Positions 11,093 through 20,719 of a DNA stretch of 64,000 bases are shown one piece after another. Numbering within the stretch: the stretch's first letter is position 1; each line of letters starts with the position of its first letter. Location of the stretch: NCBI GenBank assembly GCA_021851325.1, contig JAJZDZ010000005.1, positions 1 through 64,000 on the forward strand. Reading direction: 5' to 3'. The position numbers and the translations under genes were made by a program. The DNA is from Pseudomonadota bacterium (GTDB lineage: Bacteria > Pseudomonadota > Alphaproteobacteria > Micropepsales > Micropepsaceae). Under the pieces are notes generated by a model. It worked only from the letters and a program-made list of their open reading frames with translations, ran no database searches and was not told where the DNA came from.

Positions 11093-12265
11093 TCACATCG
11101 TTTGCTCAAATATCTCACGCCCGATTAGCCAGCGCCTAATCTCAGAGGTTCCCGCACCAATCTCGTAAAGCTTCGCATCGCGCAAAAGCCTGCCCGTCGG
11201 ATACTCGTTGATATAGCCGTTGCCACCTAATACTTGTATGGCCTGCAAAGCCATCCAAGTCCCCTTTTCAGCAGCGTAGAGAATGGCGCCCGCCGCATCT
11301 TTTCTTGATACATTTCCGGCATCACAGGCCTTAGCAACAGCATAAACATAAGCTCTTGTACTGGATAGCGCGACATACATGTCTGCCACTTTCGCCTGCA
11401 TCAGTTGAAAATTCCCGATCGGCTGATCGAATTGCTTTCGGTCATGCAGATAGGGCAGAATAACATCCATGCAGCTTTGCATAATTCCAATAGATCCGGC
11501 AGCTAGAACTGCACGTTCGTAATCAAGTCCACTCATAAGAACTTTGACACCCTCACCTACTTTTCCCAGAACATTCTCTTCGGGCACCTCACAGTCTACA
11601 AAAACCAGCTCACCGGTGTCGCTGCCCCGCATACCTAGTTTGTCCAGCTTTTGGGCACACGAGAAACCCTTGAATCCCCGTTCGATCAAGAATGCTGTTA
11701 TGCCTCGTGCGCCGGCGTTCACCTCAGTTTTGGCATATACTATCAACGTATCAGCATCAGGCCCATTAGTGATCCACATCTTAGTACCATTGAGTATAAA
11801 GCGATCACCGCGTCGATCTGCGCGCAACTTCATGGACACAACATCTGAACCGGCGCCTGGTTCGCTCATGGCAAGCGCACCCAAGTGTTCTCCGGAAATC
11901 AGCTTTGGTAGATATCGCCGTTTCTGTTGATCACTGCCGTTACGTCGAATCTGATTAACACATAAATTGGAATGAGCCCCGTAGGACAAACCAACACTCG
12001 CTGATCCCCTACTAATCTCTTCCATCGCAATGCAGTGTTCTAGGTAGCCAAATCCGGCGCCTCCCCACTCTTCCTCCACCGTAATTCCGAGAAGGCCGAG
12101 TGCGCCAAATTCAGGCCAAAGGTCTCTCGGGAATTCGTTAATTCGATCGATTTCCGCAGCACGAGGTGCAATCTTGTTGAACGAAAAGCTACGAACCGTT
12201 GAACGCAGCATATCCGCAGTATCACCCAGCTGAAAATCGAGATCAGAATAAGCATTCGAGCTCAT
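11093..12265 (-). CDS. liuA: Isovaleryl-CoA dehydrogenase-like acyl-CoA dehydrogenase
   Basis: [75 protein letters not shown]; adjacent to MCC genes. Confidence 0.92.
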   Translation of the reverse strand: MSSNAYSDLDFQLGDTADMLRSTVRSFSFNKIAPRAAEIDRINEFPRDLWPEFGALGLLGITVEEEWGGAGFGYLEHCIAMEEISRGSASVGLSYGAHSNLCVNQIRRNGSDQQKRRYLPKLISGEHLGALAMSEPGAGSDVVSMKLRADRRGDRFILNGTKMWITNGPDADTLIVYAKTEVNAGARGITAFLIERGFKGFSCAQKLDKLGMRGSDTGELVFVDCEVPEENVLGKVGEGVKVLMSGLDYERAVLAAGSIGIMQSCMDVILPYLHDRKQFDQPIGNFQLMQAKVADMYVALSSTRAYVYAVAKACDAGNVSRKDAAGAILYAAEKGTWMALQAIQVLGGNGYINEYPTGRLLRDAKLYEIGAGTSEIRRWLIGREIFEQTM

Positions 12266-13231
12266 AAGCCCCTCCACCTTTCTATTTGGAGATATTGCTC
12301 AAGCATCGGTTGGACGAAGAAGCACACTACCTCACCCCGCCGCACCCTACGAACCTCAACATCCTTCAGTTCCCATTCAATCCATAAGCGCAATTGCAGT
12401 TTAGAGCCCACGGATTGAGTTGTTGAGGATTTTAAAGTCACCGTTCACCTGTCTACCGCAACAATTAGGCGGTGCTGCCAAGCATACGTCCAGTATATCA
12501 CATAATAAGCCTGTCAATTAGTAATATCAAACATGACAGATCTCGAAGTAAAATGCTCATTACTTCCTAATATTTTATGGCAATCTAACGTCGTCAGAGC
12601 CGCTCGTCGGGAACAAGCGAATAGTAAATTTGCGTAAGGATGTACCGAATTCAATTAAGCAAATTAACACCCATCAACTTCATTTCATGCTGATATCACC
12701 CGCAGACATCTGATGCCCACCCAACGCCAATTGCATCGGAACCACAGGCTGGCTTACGACATGATTATAGTCGCGCACATGGGGATGAGAGCTCTACCGA
12801 TATTGGTCGTCCAACGCATAGATTGCTCACCGATTATCCTTACAATCGTATGGTCAGAAAGTCATTCGCCAAAGCTGTGGTGATGATCCATTCCCAGAAT
12901 TCTCCCCCCAAAATTTTATACCGCTGCCCACACTATAGAAGAACAGCTTGCCAACTTTCCCTAATTGGTCCCCAGCCTCGTTTCGACACTCGCCAGAGTT
13001 TAACCGGTGAACCCATCTCCAACTTCACGTATGCCGCGAACGATTTGTCCGTCCTCTTTTCGTCTTCAACCGACAAATGCTATTCTTTATTTAAGCCACC
13101 CGGAGCTTTAGGATTGACACAAAGCTATTTGCTTTTCTGAGTGGCCCAGTTAGGAGCAGATTTGGTTGGCTCCAAATTTGCCTTACGCCCAGGTAATATA
13201 TTGGAAAAAACGTAAAATTTGAGAGGTCAGG

Positions 13232-14275
13232 ATGACTCAAGAAAGCCTGCTCGCCAATCAGCGGCCTCCACAAGAGCACTTGCACTCGCCCAAATCGCCG
13301 ATCGCCATAGTAATTCCAATTCACAATGATTGGACAAGCGCCAAGTGTCTTATCGAAGCTTTGGATCGCGCCCTGCTTCAGGCGGCTCAACCGGGTCATG
13401 TTATACTAGTAGACGATGGCTCAACCGAGCGACCTCTTTTTGGGTCAAACGGGTCCTGGATCGAATCCATTCGTATTGTACGACTGGCCGTTAATCTTGG
13501 CCACCAGCGCGCGATTTCTGTCGGCCTTACGATCGCCGCAACTCTGAATGTCAGAAACGTAGCTGTCATGGATGGAGATGGAGAAGACCGGCCAGAAGAT
13601 CTTATGCTGATGCTTGAGAGGGCTACCACGGCTCCAGACTCTATTATTTGCGCTCAGCGGACCCATCGGAGTGAATCGCTGCGATTCCGAATATTCTACA
13701 AGCTATACAAATTTTCATTTCGACTATTGACCGGCACGCGCATCGACTTTGGCAATTTTATGATTATTCCAAGCCGGGCGGTGAGTACGCTACTTCGCAC
13801 GCCGTCAGCCTGGAATCATCTAGCGGCCTCTGTGATGCGCTCTCGAATCAAGATTGTTCGAGTACCCACAAGTCGCGGAACTCGTTATGATGGTCGATCA
13901 CAAATGAACTTTGAAGCACTCGTGCTACATGGAATGAGTGCCATATCCGTTTATGCAGACGTAGCGTTTATTCGCATATTGCTCGGTACATTTGTCTTTA
14001 TTTCCGCAAACGCTGCAGTTATCGTGTTCGCAATCGCCATGCGCTTACTAACGTCCTACGCTACCCCCGGTTGGGCAACTACCGTCGTAGGCAGTTCCGT
14101 CAATCTATCCATGGAATCACTTGTCTTTGCGGGGCTTTCTCTCGGTCTACTGCTCCAGGGACGTAGCAGCAAAGCGGCCACGCCATTACAGGAGGCTGCG
14201 CAATTTATCGAAGAGGTAGAATTTGCCTCGGAAGCTATGGAGGACCCAATGTCTGGAGCTAATTTTAGCCAATGA
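13232..14275 (+). CDS. Family 2 glycosyltransferase (polyprenyl-phosphate sugar synthase type) with C-terminal TM segments
   Basis: IAIVIPIHNDWTSAKCLIEAL, HVILVDDGST, NVAVMDGDGEDRPEDL; hydrophobic C-terminal segments. Confidence 0.88.
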   Translation: MTQESLLANQRPPQEHLHSPKSPIAIVIPIHNDWTSAKCLIEALDRALLQAAQPGHVILVDDGSTERPLFGSNGSWIESIRIVRLAVNLGHQRAISVGLTIAATLNVRNVAVMDGDGEDRPEDLMLMLERATTAPDSIICAQRTHRSESLRFRIFYKLYKFSFRLLTGTRIDFGNFMIIPSRAVSTLLRTPSAWNHLAASVMRSRIKIVRVPTSRGTRYDGRSQMNFEALVLHGMSAISVYADVAFIRILLGTFVFISANAAVIVFAIAMRLLTSYATPGWATTVVGSSVNLSMESLVFAGLSLGLLLQGRSSKAATPLQEAAQFIEEVEFASEAMEDPMSGANFSQ

Positions 14276-15750
14276 ATTTAGATACATTAGTTTCCGGAGA
14301 CTCGGGAATTCGTCGTACGCTGATCGTATTTCTTTTACTTCAGTTGGCGATCTGGACGATTGTCCCGTACAGTTTTGCAATTAGTCTCCCACTCGACGTT
14401 GTGAGTGACGGAATCACTTGGGGACGAGAGTGGCAATGGGGTTACTTCAAACACCCCCCTATGCAAGCGTGGCTAAATGAAGCGTTCTTCATTGCCCTTG
14501 GAGACATTGGGCCGTTTCTCCTGAGCCAACTTGCCGTGATTGCCACATACGTCCTGGTATTCCTCCTCGGACGTAAGATGATGCCAGCTCGTGAAGCGCT
14601 AATAGCAACATTGCTTCTTTATGCAGTTTATTATTTTTCCATTCCAACACCAGAATTCAACAATAATATCGCACAGCTGCCACTTTGGGCATTGGCTGCA
14701 TTCGCATATTATCAGGCGTTGAGTAGTTCGAAGCTGCGTTGGTGGTCACTTCTTGGACTTGCCGCTGGATTAGGTGGCCTCACAAAATATTCTATGATTG
14801 TTATCATATTTGCGATCGTCGCTCATGCACTAAGCTCAAAAAACACCCGAAAAGTCTTTGCAACGGTGGGCCCCTACATTGCCATCTTTATAAGTCTTTT
14901 AGTTGTGCTCCCTCACATTGTCTGGCTTATTGATAATAAATTTCCAACTTTCACCTATGCTGCAGACCGAGCTGGGCATGACCCGGGCCTCTTCGATCGA
15001 CTATTCGATCCAATAAAGTTTGTGATTAGCCAGATCGTTACAAGTCTGCTATGTATCGTTGTTGCCATAGCAATTGGCCTGCTACGGCCAGCTCCCCTCC
15101 CATCATGGCGCGACGAGAATTTTCGGTTCCTTATTTTTTTGGGACTTGGTCCCTGCATCATCACAGCAGCTTTGTCACTTATTAGCGGTTTTGGATTGAG
15201 GGACATGTGGGGGACCCCCATGTGGGACCTCACGGGCCTTCTTATCGTTTACGCGATGAAACCACGATGGCCTTTCGTTTCAATGCATAAGCTGCTTTCT
15301 TGGATAGGCGCACTCTTTGTTGTTCTTCCACTGTGCTACGTTCTCGCGACATCCTGGGGACCGGAACTGGAAGGTTTTCCTTCTCGGACTGAGTGGCCAG
15401 ATCGGGCAATGGCCAACGCATTCTCAAAAGAATGGAAGGCGCACGTTAATAGTTCGCTGGACATTATAGCTGGAAATGCCTGGCTTGCGGGGCTCATTGC
15501 GATGCGCTTGCATCAGCAACCGTCAGTATTTATAGACGCAAGCTACTACAAATCACCATGGATTACACCGCAGCGATTGCAGCGGGAAGGTGCACTCGTT
15601 GTGTGGCAGATCAGGAAGACCGCCGCGCCACCTGAGCGCCTCAATCTTAAAGGATTGCGCGTGATGGGTGAAAAGGACTTTCCGTGGCCACGCCAGCCAA
15701 CGTCCTCACCTCTCAGGGTTGGATGGGGTATAGTTCCCCCAAATCGCTAA
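14272..15750 (+). CDS. Family 39-type membrane glycosyltransferase (PMT_2/ArnT-like)
   Basis: Multi-TM protein with WQWGYFKHPPMQAWLNEAFF and LAAGLGGLTKYSMIV; ATGA overlap with upstream GT2. Confidence 0.85.
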   Translation: MNLDTLVSGDSGIRRTLIVFLLLQLAIWTIVPYSFAISLPLDVVSDGITWGREWQWGYFKHPPMQAWLNEAFFIALGDIGPFLLSQLAVIATYVLVFLLGRKMMPAREALIATLLLYAVYYFSIPTPEFNNNIAQLPLWALAAFAYYQALSSSKLRWWSLLGLAAGLGGLTKYSMIVIIFAIVAHALSSKNTRKVFATVGPYIAIFISLLVVLPHIVWLIDNKFPTFTYAADRAGHDPGLFDRLFDPIKFVISQIVTSLLCIVVAIAIGLLRPAPLPSWRDENFRFLIFLGLGPCIITAALSLISGFGLRDMWGTPMWDLTGLLIVYAMKPRWPFVSMHKLLSWIGALFVVLPLCYVLATSWGPELEGFPSRTEWPDRAMANAFSKEWKAHVNSSLDIIAGNAWLAGLIAMRLHQQPSVFIDASYYKSPWITPQRLQREGALVVWQIRKTAAPPERLNLKGLRVMGEKDFPWPRQPTSSPLRVGWGIVPPNR

Positions 15751-16388
15751 GCAGATCTGAGGAGCAGCCAAAGATTGGTAATTCGCTTTTATCTTTACCG
15801 GTGACGGCGATCCGGCCGCCATGTAGCTTTTATCTAGCACGGTCATAGTCGATCGAAACGACAGTCAAATGGACATACGTTCGCCGTCGAAAGTATCCTT
15901 GCCATTAGATACCAGACCTAGCTCATATTCGTCTAAACACTTTAAAAGAAGTTCTACGGTGACCATCACACGTCACCGCGCGACCGACGGATTGCTCACT
16001 CTCTGTAGCTTGCATTGAAGAACACCGTTACGGACCAACTACTAGGCACACATCCCTAATCTGATTAAACAGGAAATGATAAAAGGCTTGCTCAGAAACT
16101 TTTTTTAGTAATCATTTTCCGGGTTCTGTTTCCGTCCTAATCCTTTATGCAATTGGTCTATTAGGCCAATGAGTAAATTTTACTTTCGTTTTCGGCCGCG
16201 TCCTTGGCGACATCGCTACCCAACGAGAAGCACATTGGGAATGGCTTCCATATCTCAACCGCAAGCCACCCTATATCCCGAAAGAGCACTTTTCAGGTTG
16301 GGAGCTGAATTTGGCATCCGTCTTCATTTATAATGAGTGGCCAGATTAGCATAATGCTTGCGGTGTAGCCTGGGAGTTCTGAGCCCTG

Positions 16389-16910
16389 TCACGCCTTTAG
16401 TCGAAGTTGACCTAGATAATCACCTTTTCCTATCGGTACTCCATTAGCCCGCAAAATGTCATATGCTGTAGTAGCATGAAAGTGAAAATTGGGAACAGAG
16501 AAGGAAAGCAAAAATCCTTCTACGGTAAAGTGACGTTTGAAGTTGCGAACTTCAAAAATGACGTCACGCCCTTGAAGCTCGTCTATATGCATCGGATCAA
16601 TCGAGCTAAGCGTAGAAGTGGCTTCAACTACCAGATCCTGCAACGACTGGAAGCCCAATGGTCCTTTGTCAGGTGGCGGGGCGAATCGTCCAATCTTCGC
16701 TCCCTCTATGGCACCTTGAGAGTGATGTACCACAGACACTATTTGGAATCGGAGGGGGCGCATACCCGGATGAATTCTGCTCTCAACAAGGGCTTCAGGG
16801 TCAAGGCCAGTTGAACGGCAATAGTCTCGGGCTTTTTCAAGAAATCCAACCACGGCAGTTAGCGTTTGAACGTAGCCGGACACAGTAGCTTCATAGAGAG
16901 AAATCGTCAT
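16389..16910 (-). CDS. DUF1993 family protein
   Basis: MTISLYEATVSGYVQTLTAVVGFLEKA..., R(N)FKRHFTVEGFLLSFSVPNFHFHATTAYDILRANGVPIGKGDYLG, recognised as DUF1993-like. Confidence 0.82.
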   Translation of the reverse strand: MTISLYEATVSGYVQTLTAVVGFLEKARDYCRSTGLDPEALVESRIHPGMRPLRFQIVSVVHHSQGAIEGAKIGRFAPPPDKGPLGFQSLQDLVVEATSTLSSIDPMHIDELQGRDVIFEVRNFKRHFTVEGFLLSFSVPNFHFHATTAYDILRANGVPIGKGDYLGQLRLKA

Positions 16911-17200
16911 TTGTGTTCTGCCTTCTTAATAGACGGATCCAAGACGAGAAGATACGCGATTTCCGTGAGAGATTGATATCATAATGGATGTTCCGGCGTG
17001 ACGGCTCACTCCCATGATCACTACAATTCTTGTCTGCAATAGAGATATAGACACAGACTATCAGGAATTCTTACCGAAAGGTGGAGCTATTCAATTCATG
17101 AATTAAGGCATTGAACTGCAATTTCGCAAACGTGTAGGAACCCTCTCAACTTTTTCCGCTTCCCCTCGAAATCCCCCTAGATTGCGAATTGAGTTTCAGA

Positions 17201-17851
17201 TCAATGCTTATCTAAAACTCCCTCAAGAAATAGTGTCCAAGCCTTCGAGAAATATTCAGCTCTCTCACTTTCTGTTGTAAACGCTGGTTGGTTAAGCAGC
17301 ATCTGATGCATACTCCAACCTGTTATCATCCCAAGTAGAAGGTGTTGCATATCATCTACCGAGATATCCGACCGAATTTTTCCAGCTTCTCTGGCATGTT
17401 TGAGCAAACACTGCATCGATTTATGTATTGGCTCTATGGCTGCTTGGTACACGCGTTCAACTAGATTTGGAAAGCGGCGCCCCTCAGCAATTAAAATTCG
17501 GAGCACGGAAATTGCGTCAGGTTCACTAATCGTGTCAAATAGCTTTCTGCAAGTATCTCTCAGAGAGATAAGGGGATCATCTCTTCGTTGGCGAGATTCA
17601 AGCCCGGCGTCGACAAGAACTTGGCTTGCCGTTCGCACTACCGCTACAAAGAGATCCTCTTTTGATGGATAGCGGCGATAAATCGTTTGCTTGCCTGCGC
17701 CTGCAACTAACGCAACTCTCTCAATTGATGTACCAGCGTAGCCATGCTCGATGAATAGCTGCGTGGCGGTGGTCAACAGATGCTCATTCAGCGCCTCTGT
17801 CTCCTGTGCATCCGGTCTCCCAACTCGGCCGGTAGCTCGCGGTGAGTTCAT
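17201..17851 (-). CDS. TetR/AcrR family transcriptional regulator
   Basis: N-terminal HTH: TATQLFIEHGYAGTSIERVALVAGAGKQTIYRRYPSKEDLFVAVV; divergent from the efflux operon. Confidence 0.92.
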   Translation of the reverse strand: MNSPRATGRVGRPDAQETEALNEHLLTTATQLFIEHGYAGTSIERVALVAGAGKQTIYRRYPSKEDLFVAVVRTASQVLVDAGLESRQRRDDPLISLRDTCRKLFDTISEPDAISVLRILIAEGRRFPNLVERVYQAAIEPIHKSMQCLLKHAREAGKIRSDISVDDMQHLLLGMITGWSMHQMLLNQPAFTTESERAEYFSKAWTLFLEGVLDKH

Positions 17852-17868
17852 GTCCCCTCCCTTTGTCC

Positions 17869-17897
17869 TTGACAGAATATCATATCCTGCATAAAAG
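17869..17897 (+). promoter_or_regulatory. Candidate sigma70-type promoter for the efflux operon
   Basis: TTGACA at 17869-17874, 17-nt spacer, TAAAAG at 17892-17897 (weak -10); abuts the candidate operator. Confidence 0.35.
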
Positions 17898-17916
17898 AAC
17901 GATACCGTTTCGTTCT
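17896..17916. promoter_or_regulatory. Candidate TetR operator in the divergent intergenic region
   Basis: 21-bp dyad AGAACGA-TACCGTT-TCGTTCT (7-bp perfect half sites, 7-nt spacer) between the tetR and OMF genes. Confidence 0.6.
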
Positions 17917-17963
17917 ATTTTGTAGCGGAGCCACTCGTTGGTCAACTGCGCGGACTTAGAAGT

Positions 17964-19583
17964 ATGACCTACGCCGGGCGAGCCTTCCCTGACCGCGGGT
18001 CGGCCATCCTCAGACACGCGTCAAGGCTACATCTGCCGCGCACTTGGTCCGCTGCCCCGCTGACCAATCGACTGAAGGGCGCCCCCATTCCCGTCCTACT
18101 CTCGCTGGTATTGGCAGGATGTACCGTCAGCCCCGGATTTCATGAGCTCCTGCCCCCAAAGGATGCCACCTACATATTGGCGTCTCCGACCCGATCGAAC
18201 CCCAGGTTCGAGAAGGCGCCTAGCGACGACCAACACTTCGAGCTCGGCCGCGATTTGCCAGGGCAATGGTGGGAGCTATTTCGCTCCCCAGAACTCACCG
18301 AATTGGTCACCAAGGCGCTGAAGCAAAATCCTGACCTAAAGACTGCACAAGCAGCCCTAAATCACGCACAGGAACTCCTCTACGCAAGTGAGACCAACCT
18401 ACTTCCTAGCCTCGTTGGCGAAGTTCAGGCGCAACGCGAACAAATTAGCGGAGCGTCACTTGGTCTACCTAGCATTCGCCCAACCTTTTCGGTCGTCAAC
18501 GGAGCGCTCTCAACATCCTACACTCCGGACATATGGGGGGGGATCCACCAGCAGGTAGAAGACCTAGGTGCAAAAGTTGATTACCAGCGCTTCGAATTAG
18601 AAGCGACATATTTGTCTCTAACGTCAAAGGTAGTAACCACCGCAATTAATATTGCAGCTATTCGCGGGCAACTTTCAATCACAAAGAAGATCATTCGTAC
18701 TGAAGCCAGTGAGCTAGCTATCGTTCACCACCAATTTCTCATTGGGGGCGCGTCACAAGCCGACGTGCTTCAACAAAGAACTTCTCTTGCTATAGCGCGT
18801 ACGAAGCTCCCACCGCTGATAAAGCAACTTTCACAGTTGAGAAATCAACTAAACGCTCTAACTGGGGGATACCCTAACAATAGAATAAGTTCTAAATTTA
18901 GCCTGAACACTCTACACCTTCCGTCCCGATTACCGATAAGCCTACCTTCCACACTGATTGCCCAACGTCCCGATATTCGAGCTACTCAAGCCTTACTTCA
19001 CGCCGCCTGCGCCAGATTTGGAATAGCCGTCGCAAACCAACTCCCTCAATTCACAATCTCTGCCTCATTTGGCGGAACCGCAGATAGCTTTACAAATATC
19101 TTCAGCGCCGCAACCGGCGTATGGTCTATAATGGGTGGCATTTCCCAAACGCTTTTCCACGCCGGGGCGCTGCTAGATAAAAAACGTGCCGCAGCTGATG
19201 CCTTACGCCAAGCTAACGAGCAATATCGTAGTACAGTCATTAATGCATTTGAGAATGCTTCCAACGCGTTACGCGCGGTGCAAATAGATGCGTCTACCTT
19301 TCAGGTACAGGAAATCGCTGAAAGAAACGCAGACCAGAGTTATTCATTGGCCAAAGAACGCTACCTCGTCGGCGCCACAAACTACCTTACTTTACTAACC
19401 ACAGATCGCACGTGGCAGAAAACAAAGCTGTCACTAGTCAAAGATCAGGCAGTCAGACTATCCGACACCGTCGCGCTCTTTCAGGCGCTCGGCGGAGGAT
19501 GGTGGAATCGTCAGGACGCGGGGCCACCTCCAAAACCGGCAGCAGCCTTAACAATACCAATTGCTTCCGCGTTTCAGCGTTGA
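17964..19583 (+). CDS. Efflux outer-membrane lipoprotein (NodT/OprM family)
   Basis: Lipobox VLAGC, QWWELFRSPELTELVTKALKQNPDLKTAQAAL, RPDIRATQALLHAACARFGIA. Confidence 0.93.
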   Translation: MTYAGRAFPDRGSAILRHASRLHLPRTWSAAPLTNRLKGAPIPVLLSLVLAGCTVSPGFHELLPPKDATYILASPTRSNPRFEKAPSDDQHFELGRDLPGQWWELFRSPELTELVTKALKQNPDLKTAQAALNHAQELLYASETNLLPSLVGEVQAQREQISGASLGLPSIRPTFSVVNGALSTSYTPDIWGGIHQQVEDLGAKVDYQRFELEATYLSLTSKVVTTAINIAAIRGQLSITKKIIRTEASELAIVHHQFLIGGASQADVLQQRTSLAIARTKLPPLIKQLSQLRNQLNALTGGYPNNRISSKFSLNTLHLPSRLPISLPSTLIAQRPDIRATQALLHAACARFGIAVANQLPQFTISASFGGTADSFTNIFSAATGVWSIMGGISQTLFHAGALLDKKRAAADALRQANEQYRSTVINAFENASNALRAVQIDASTFQVQEIAERNADQSYSLAKERYLVGATNYLTLLTTDRTWQKTKLSLVKDQAVRLSDTVALFQALGGGWWNRQDAGPPPKPAAALTIPIASAFQR

Positions 19584-19595
19584 GAGGGTGAATTA

Positions 19596-20708
19596 ATGGC
19601 CCGGCGTATAATGTTCCTACTAATAGCAACCGCCTCCATAATGATTGTCTTTTTTGCATTTCAGGAATTTAAATCCATTATGATCACCAGGGCGCTTCGC
19701 GCCTTTGCCGCTCAAAAGCAAGTTGTATCAACTACACTTGCCAAATCCAGATCCTGGCAACCCACCCTAAAGGCGTTAGGCACGTTAAAATCCAAACGAG
19801 GTGTAGTCCTCTCGCTAGACGCCAGTGGAATAGTCAAGAACATCTCATTCACGTCCGGAGAATACGTGCACGCGGGACAGGTCCTGCTAGAATTGCACTC
19901 CGAAGATGAACTTCAGCAACTGGCAGCACTGAGAGCGAACGCAGCTCTTTCAGCCCTCACTTATCAACGCGATAAAGAACAGTATAAATTTCACGCAGTT
20001 AGCAAAGCGGCTCTTCAATCCGCCAAATATGCATTCCGAAATGCGCGTGCTCTGATGGAAGAAGAAAAGCGCTTAGTCGAGAAGAAAATACTAGTTGCAC
20101 CATTTTCCGGACAACTAGGCATAAGGTTGGTAAATGTCGGGCAATACCTAACCCCCGGGACTAGCATAGTCGAAATACAGTCTCTTAGAACAATTTTTGT
20201 CGACTTTATGCTGCCGCAGCGCGATCTCAAGATCGTGAAAGTAGGACAAACTGTTTACGCCCATATCGACGCGTTTCCAAAAACATCATTCCCTGGGAAA
20301 ATAACAGCAATAAACCCCATGGTGACTTCAATATCCCGAAACGTTGAGCTGCGCGCCACTCTAGAACACTCCCGATACCATCTGTTACCGGGAATGTTTG
20401 CGACGATCCAAATAAGCGCCGGTCATAAAAGAAATTACTTAACCCTACCCCAAACAGCCATCTCCTATAATTCATATGGCGACACGATCTATTTTATACA
20501 GAGATCGAAAGGCGGGCTAATCGCACGGCAGACATTTGTAGTTCTGGGTCCGAAGCACGGCGACTCAGTGGCTGTACTTTCGGGAATTACCGCCGAAGAA
20601 CAGATCGTCACTTCCGGACAGATCAAGCTGCACAATGGAGCGAATGTCCTAATCAATAACAAAGTACGTCCTTCTACTACGTTGATTAGCACACATGACG
20701 TAGAGTGA
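19596..20708 (+). CDS. RND efflux periplasmic adaptor (MFP)
   Basis: SGIVKNISFTSGEYVHAGQVLLELHSEDE, LVAPFSGQLGIRLVNVGQYLTPGTSIVEIQSL. Confidence 0.93.
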   Translation: MARRIMFLLIATASIMIVFFAFQEFKSIMITRALRAFAAQKQVVSTTLAKSRSWQPTLKALGTLKSKRGVVLSLDASGIVKNISFTSGEYVHAGQVLLELHSEDELQQLAALRANAALSALTYQRDKEQYKFHAVSKAALQSAKYAFRNARALMEEEKRLVEKKILVAPFSGQLGIRLVNVGQYLTPGTSIVEIQSLRTIFVDFMLPQRDLKIVKVGQTVYAHIDAFPKTSFPGKITAINPMVTSISRNVELRATLEHSRYHLLPGMFATIQISAGHKRNYLTLPQTAISYNSYGDTIYFIQRSKGGLIARQTFVVLGPKHGDSVAVLSGITAEEQIVTSGQIKLHNGANVLINNKVRPSTTLISTHDVE

Positions 20709-20719
20709 GAGCCGCATTC

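Noticed and set aside
12823-13140. 105-aa + strand ORF upstream of the GT2 gene
   Set aside because: No recognisable motif, low-complexity translation, lies in an intergenic stretch
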